From NCBI GenBank assembly GCA_016722705.1, contig JADKGN010000001.1, forward strand, positions 620,001 through 684,000: a DNA stretch of 64,000 nt. The letters are read 5' to 3'. Shown piece by piece: positions 63,305 through 64,000 of the stretch; position 1 is the first letter of the stretch; every line of letters starts with the position of its first letter. The position numbers and the translations under genes were made by a program. Source of the DNA: Candidatus Dechloromonas phosphoritropha. GTDB taxonomy: Bacteria; Pseudomonadota; Gammaproteobacteria; Burkholderiales; Rhodocyclaceae. Below the pieces are notes generated by a model. The model was not told where the DNA came from. It saw only the letters and a program-made list of their open reading frames with translations, and made no database searches.

Positions 63305-63610
63305 TCATACCTCCATTTCAACGGTTTCAGCGGCTATGGCGTCGTATTCCTTGTGAGTGCCAATGAATTTCACATAGACCGCTTGATAGTGATAGGCAAC
63401 GGAAACCACCAATCGGTAATCGTTGCCCTTGATGTTGAACACCACGCGACGATTCTTGAGAATGCTCGCACTCCGGCACTGCGCCTTGATTTCAGAGGGC
63501 TGCAGCCATGTCGCCTTTCTGGCTTCATCAACCCAGGACTTGAGTGCTTGCTCGGGATCCGGATGCCTTTCCCAGAAGGCCCGCAGGAATTTAATGGCCA
63601 CGATGTTCAT
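63305..63610 (-). CDS. higB: HigB-type mRNA-cleaving toxin
   Basis: 101 residues matching the HigB family: KFLRAFWERHPDPEQALKSW, SASILKNRRVVFNIKGNDYR and AVYVKFIGTHKEYDAI. The RVVFNIKGNDYRLV core and the final THKEYD are the conserved parts of ribosome-dependent endonuclease toxins of this type. It acts in the cytoplasm on translated mRNA. The pair separates the asnB-like gene from the next glycosyltransferase. Confidence 0.9.
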   Translation of the reverse strand: MNIVAIKFLRAFWERHPDPEQALKSWVDEARKATWLQPSEIKAQCRSASILKNRRVVFNIKGNDYRLVVSVAYHYQAVYVKFIGTHKEYDAIAAETVEMEV

Positions 63611-63639
63611 GGAGAATTATAGTCCCATTGTGGGATACA

Positions 63640-64000
63640 TCAACTTTTCCCGGCGGCTGCGCGCAGTACGTTGGCCAATACTGGAAGATTGCGTCGCAGC
63701 GAGTAATGCTGCTCCACACGTTCCCTGGCAGCGCGACCCATCTCGATACGGCGTGCTCGCCCATCGCGCAACGATCTGAAAGCAGCCAGCCACTCATCCG
63801 GCGTCGAAGCCAGCAAGCCACATTCATTTGTGACAACTTCCACATTGGCACCCACGGCAGAAGCGACAACTGGCACACCACAGGCCATGTACTGAATGAG
63901 CTTGAAAGCGCACTTGCCTTTAGCCCAGTCATCGTCTGGCAGTGGCATTACGCCAACATCGAATGTGCTGATCAAATCAATCTCGGTCGACTCCTGCCAG
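63640..64000 (-). CDS. glycosyltransferase (GT4 type), C-terminal part, cut by the window edge
   Basis: The frame is open from base 64000 and ends at 63640. It reads ESTEIDLISTFDVGVMPLPD, then AFKLIQYMACGVPVVASAVG and LLASTPDEWLAAFRSLRDG, which is the nucleotide-sugar-binding half of GT4 enzymes (the usual E-x7-E is replaced by K-L-I-Q-Y-M-A-C-G-V-P). About 119 residues are visible; the N-terminal domain lies outside. Confidence 0.88.
   Translation of the reverse strand, partial: WQESTEIDLISTFDVGVMPLPDDDWAKGKCAFKLIQYMACGVPVVASAVGANVEVVTNECGLLASTPDEWLAAFRSLRDGRARRIEMGRAARERVEQHYSLRRNLPVLANVLRAAAGKS

Overview
The window looks like a chromosome segment of a GC-rich betaproteobacterium. The gene content resembles Rhodocyclaceae-type genomes (Dechloromonas, Azonexus, Accumulibacter), but this placement is an inference from gene families; no rRNA or species marker is present. 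About 84 features are listed, including a dense block of insertion sequences and decayed genes at 11-22 kb.

Layout. (1) 1-2.5 kb: 5' part of a DUF748/AsmA-like envelope protein, then a Tn3-family (Tn21/Tn501 type) transposase remnant with one terminal inverted repeat. (2) 2.6-8.8 kb: a Na+/phosphate symporter with a PhoU-like tail, a quinol:fumarate reductase operon in the order frdB-A-C-D, and two small coupled genes. (3) 8.9-11.5 kb: a carboxymuconolactone-decarboxylase-like pseudogene, an FMN reductase, a broken half transketolase and the 3' half of dinB. (4) 11.5-22.2 kb: an insertion-sequence island. An IS4 element splits dinB, followed by three IS3-family elements and two ISAs1-family elements, with remnants of disrupted genes (among them a histone-deacetylase-like fragment) between them. 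(5) 22.3-25.9 kb: housekeeping genes, tRNA-Val, gltX, tRNA-Ala/Glu/Asp, mltD. (6) 25.9-31.8 kb: a YejBEF-type peptide ABC transporter without its binding protein, preceded by a 508-residue unknown protein with spaced His and Cys residues. (7) 31.8-51.5 kb: a large lipid or hydrophobic-compound region. (8) 51.9-53.2 kb: a third ISAs1 element with a perfect 10-bp target duplication. (9) 53.4-64 kb: an exopolysaccharide or surface-glycan cluster containing a higBA toxin-antitoxin pair and ending in a glycosyltransferase cut by the window edge.

How the genes work together. In region 7 a minus-strand set encodes beta-oxidation-like chemistry: acyl-CoA dehydrogenase, short-chain dehydrogenase, two MaoC-fold hydratases, and a thiolase carrying a frameshift. 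It diverges from a plus-strand set of DUF1302 (probable outer-membrane protein), DUF1329 (periplasmic), a YCF48-like propeller and an RND/MMPL transporter. Then follow an esterase, two wax-ester/DGAT-type acyltransferases, a second DUF1329 protein, a LuxR-type regulator and an AidB-like acyl-CoA dehydrogenase. The simplest reading is uptake or export of a hydrophobic compound across the envelope, coupled to CoA-dependent processing and neutral-lipid storage; the substrate is not evident from sequence. Region 9 encodes polyprenol-phosphate sugar priming (WecA-like), glycosyltransferases, an EpsG-like polymerase, an O-antigen-ligase-like protein and an AsnB-type amidotransferase.

Several genes carry single lesions (a one-base shift or one stop codon) in otherwise well-kept reading frames. 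These could be real decay, which fits the IS load, or assembly errors.
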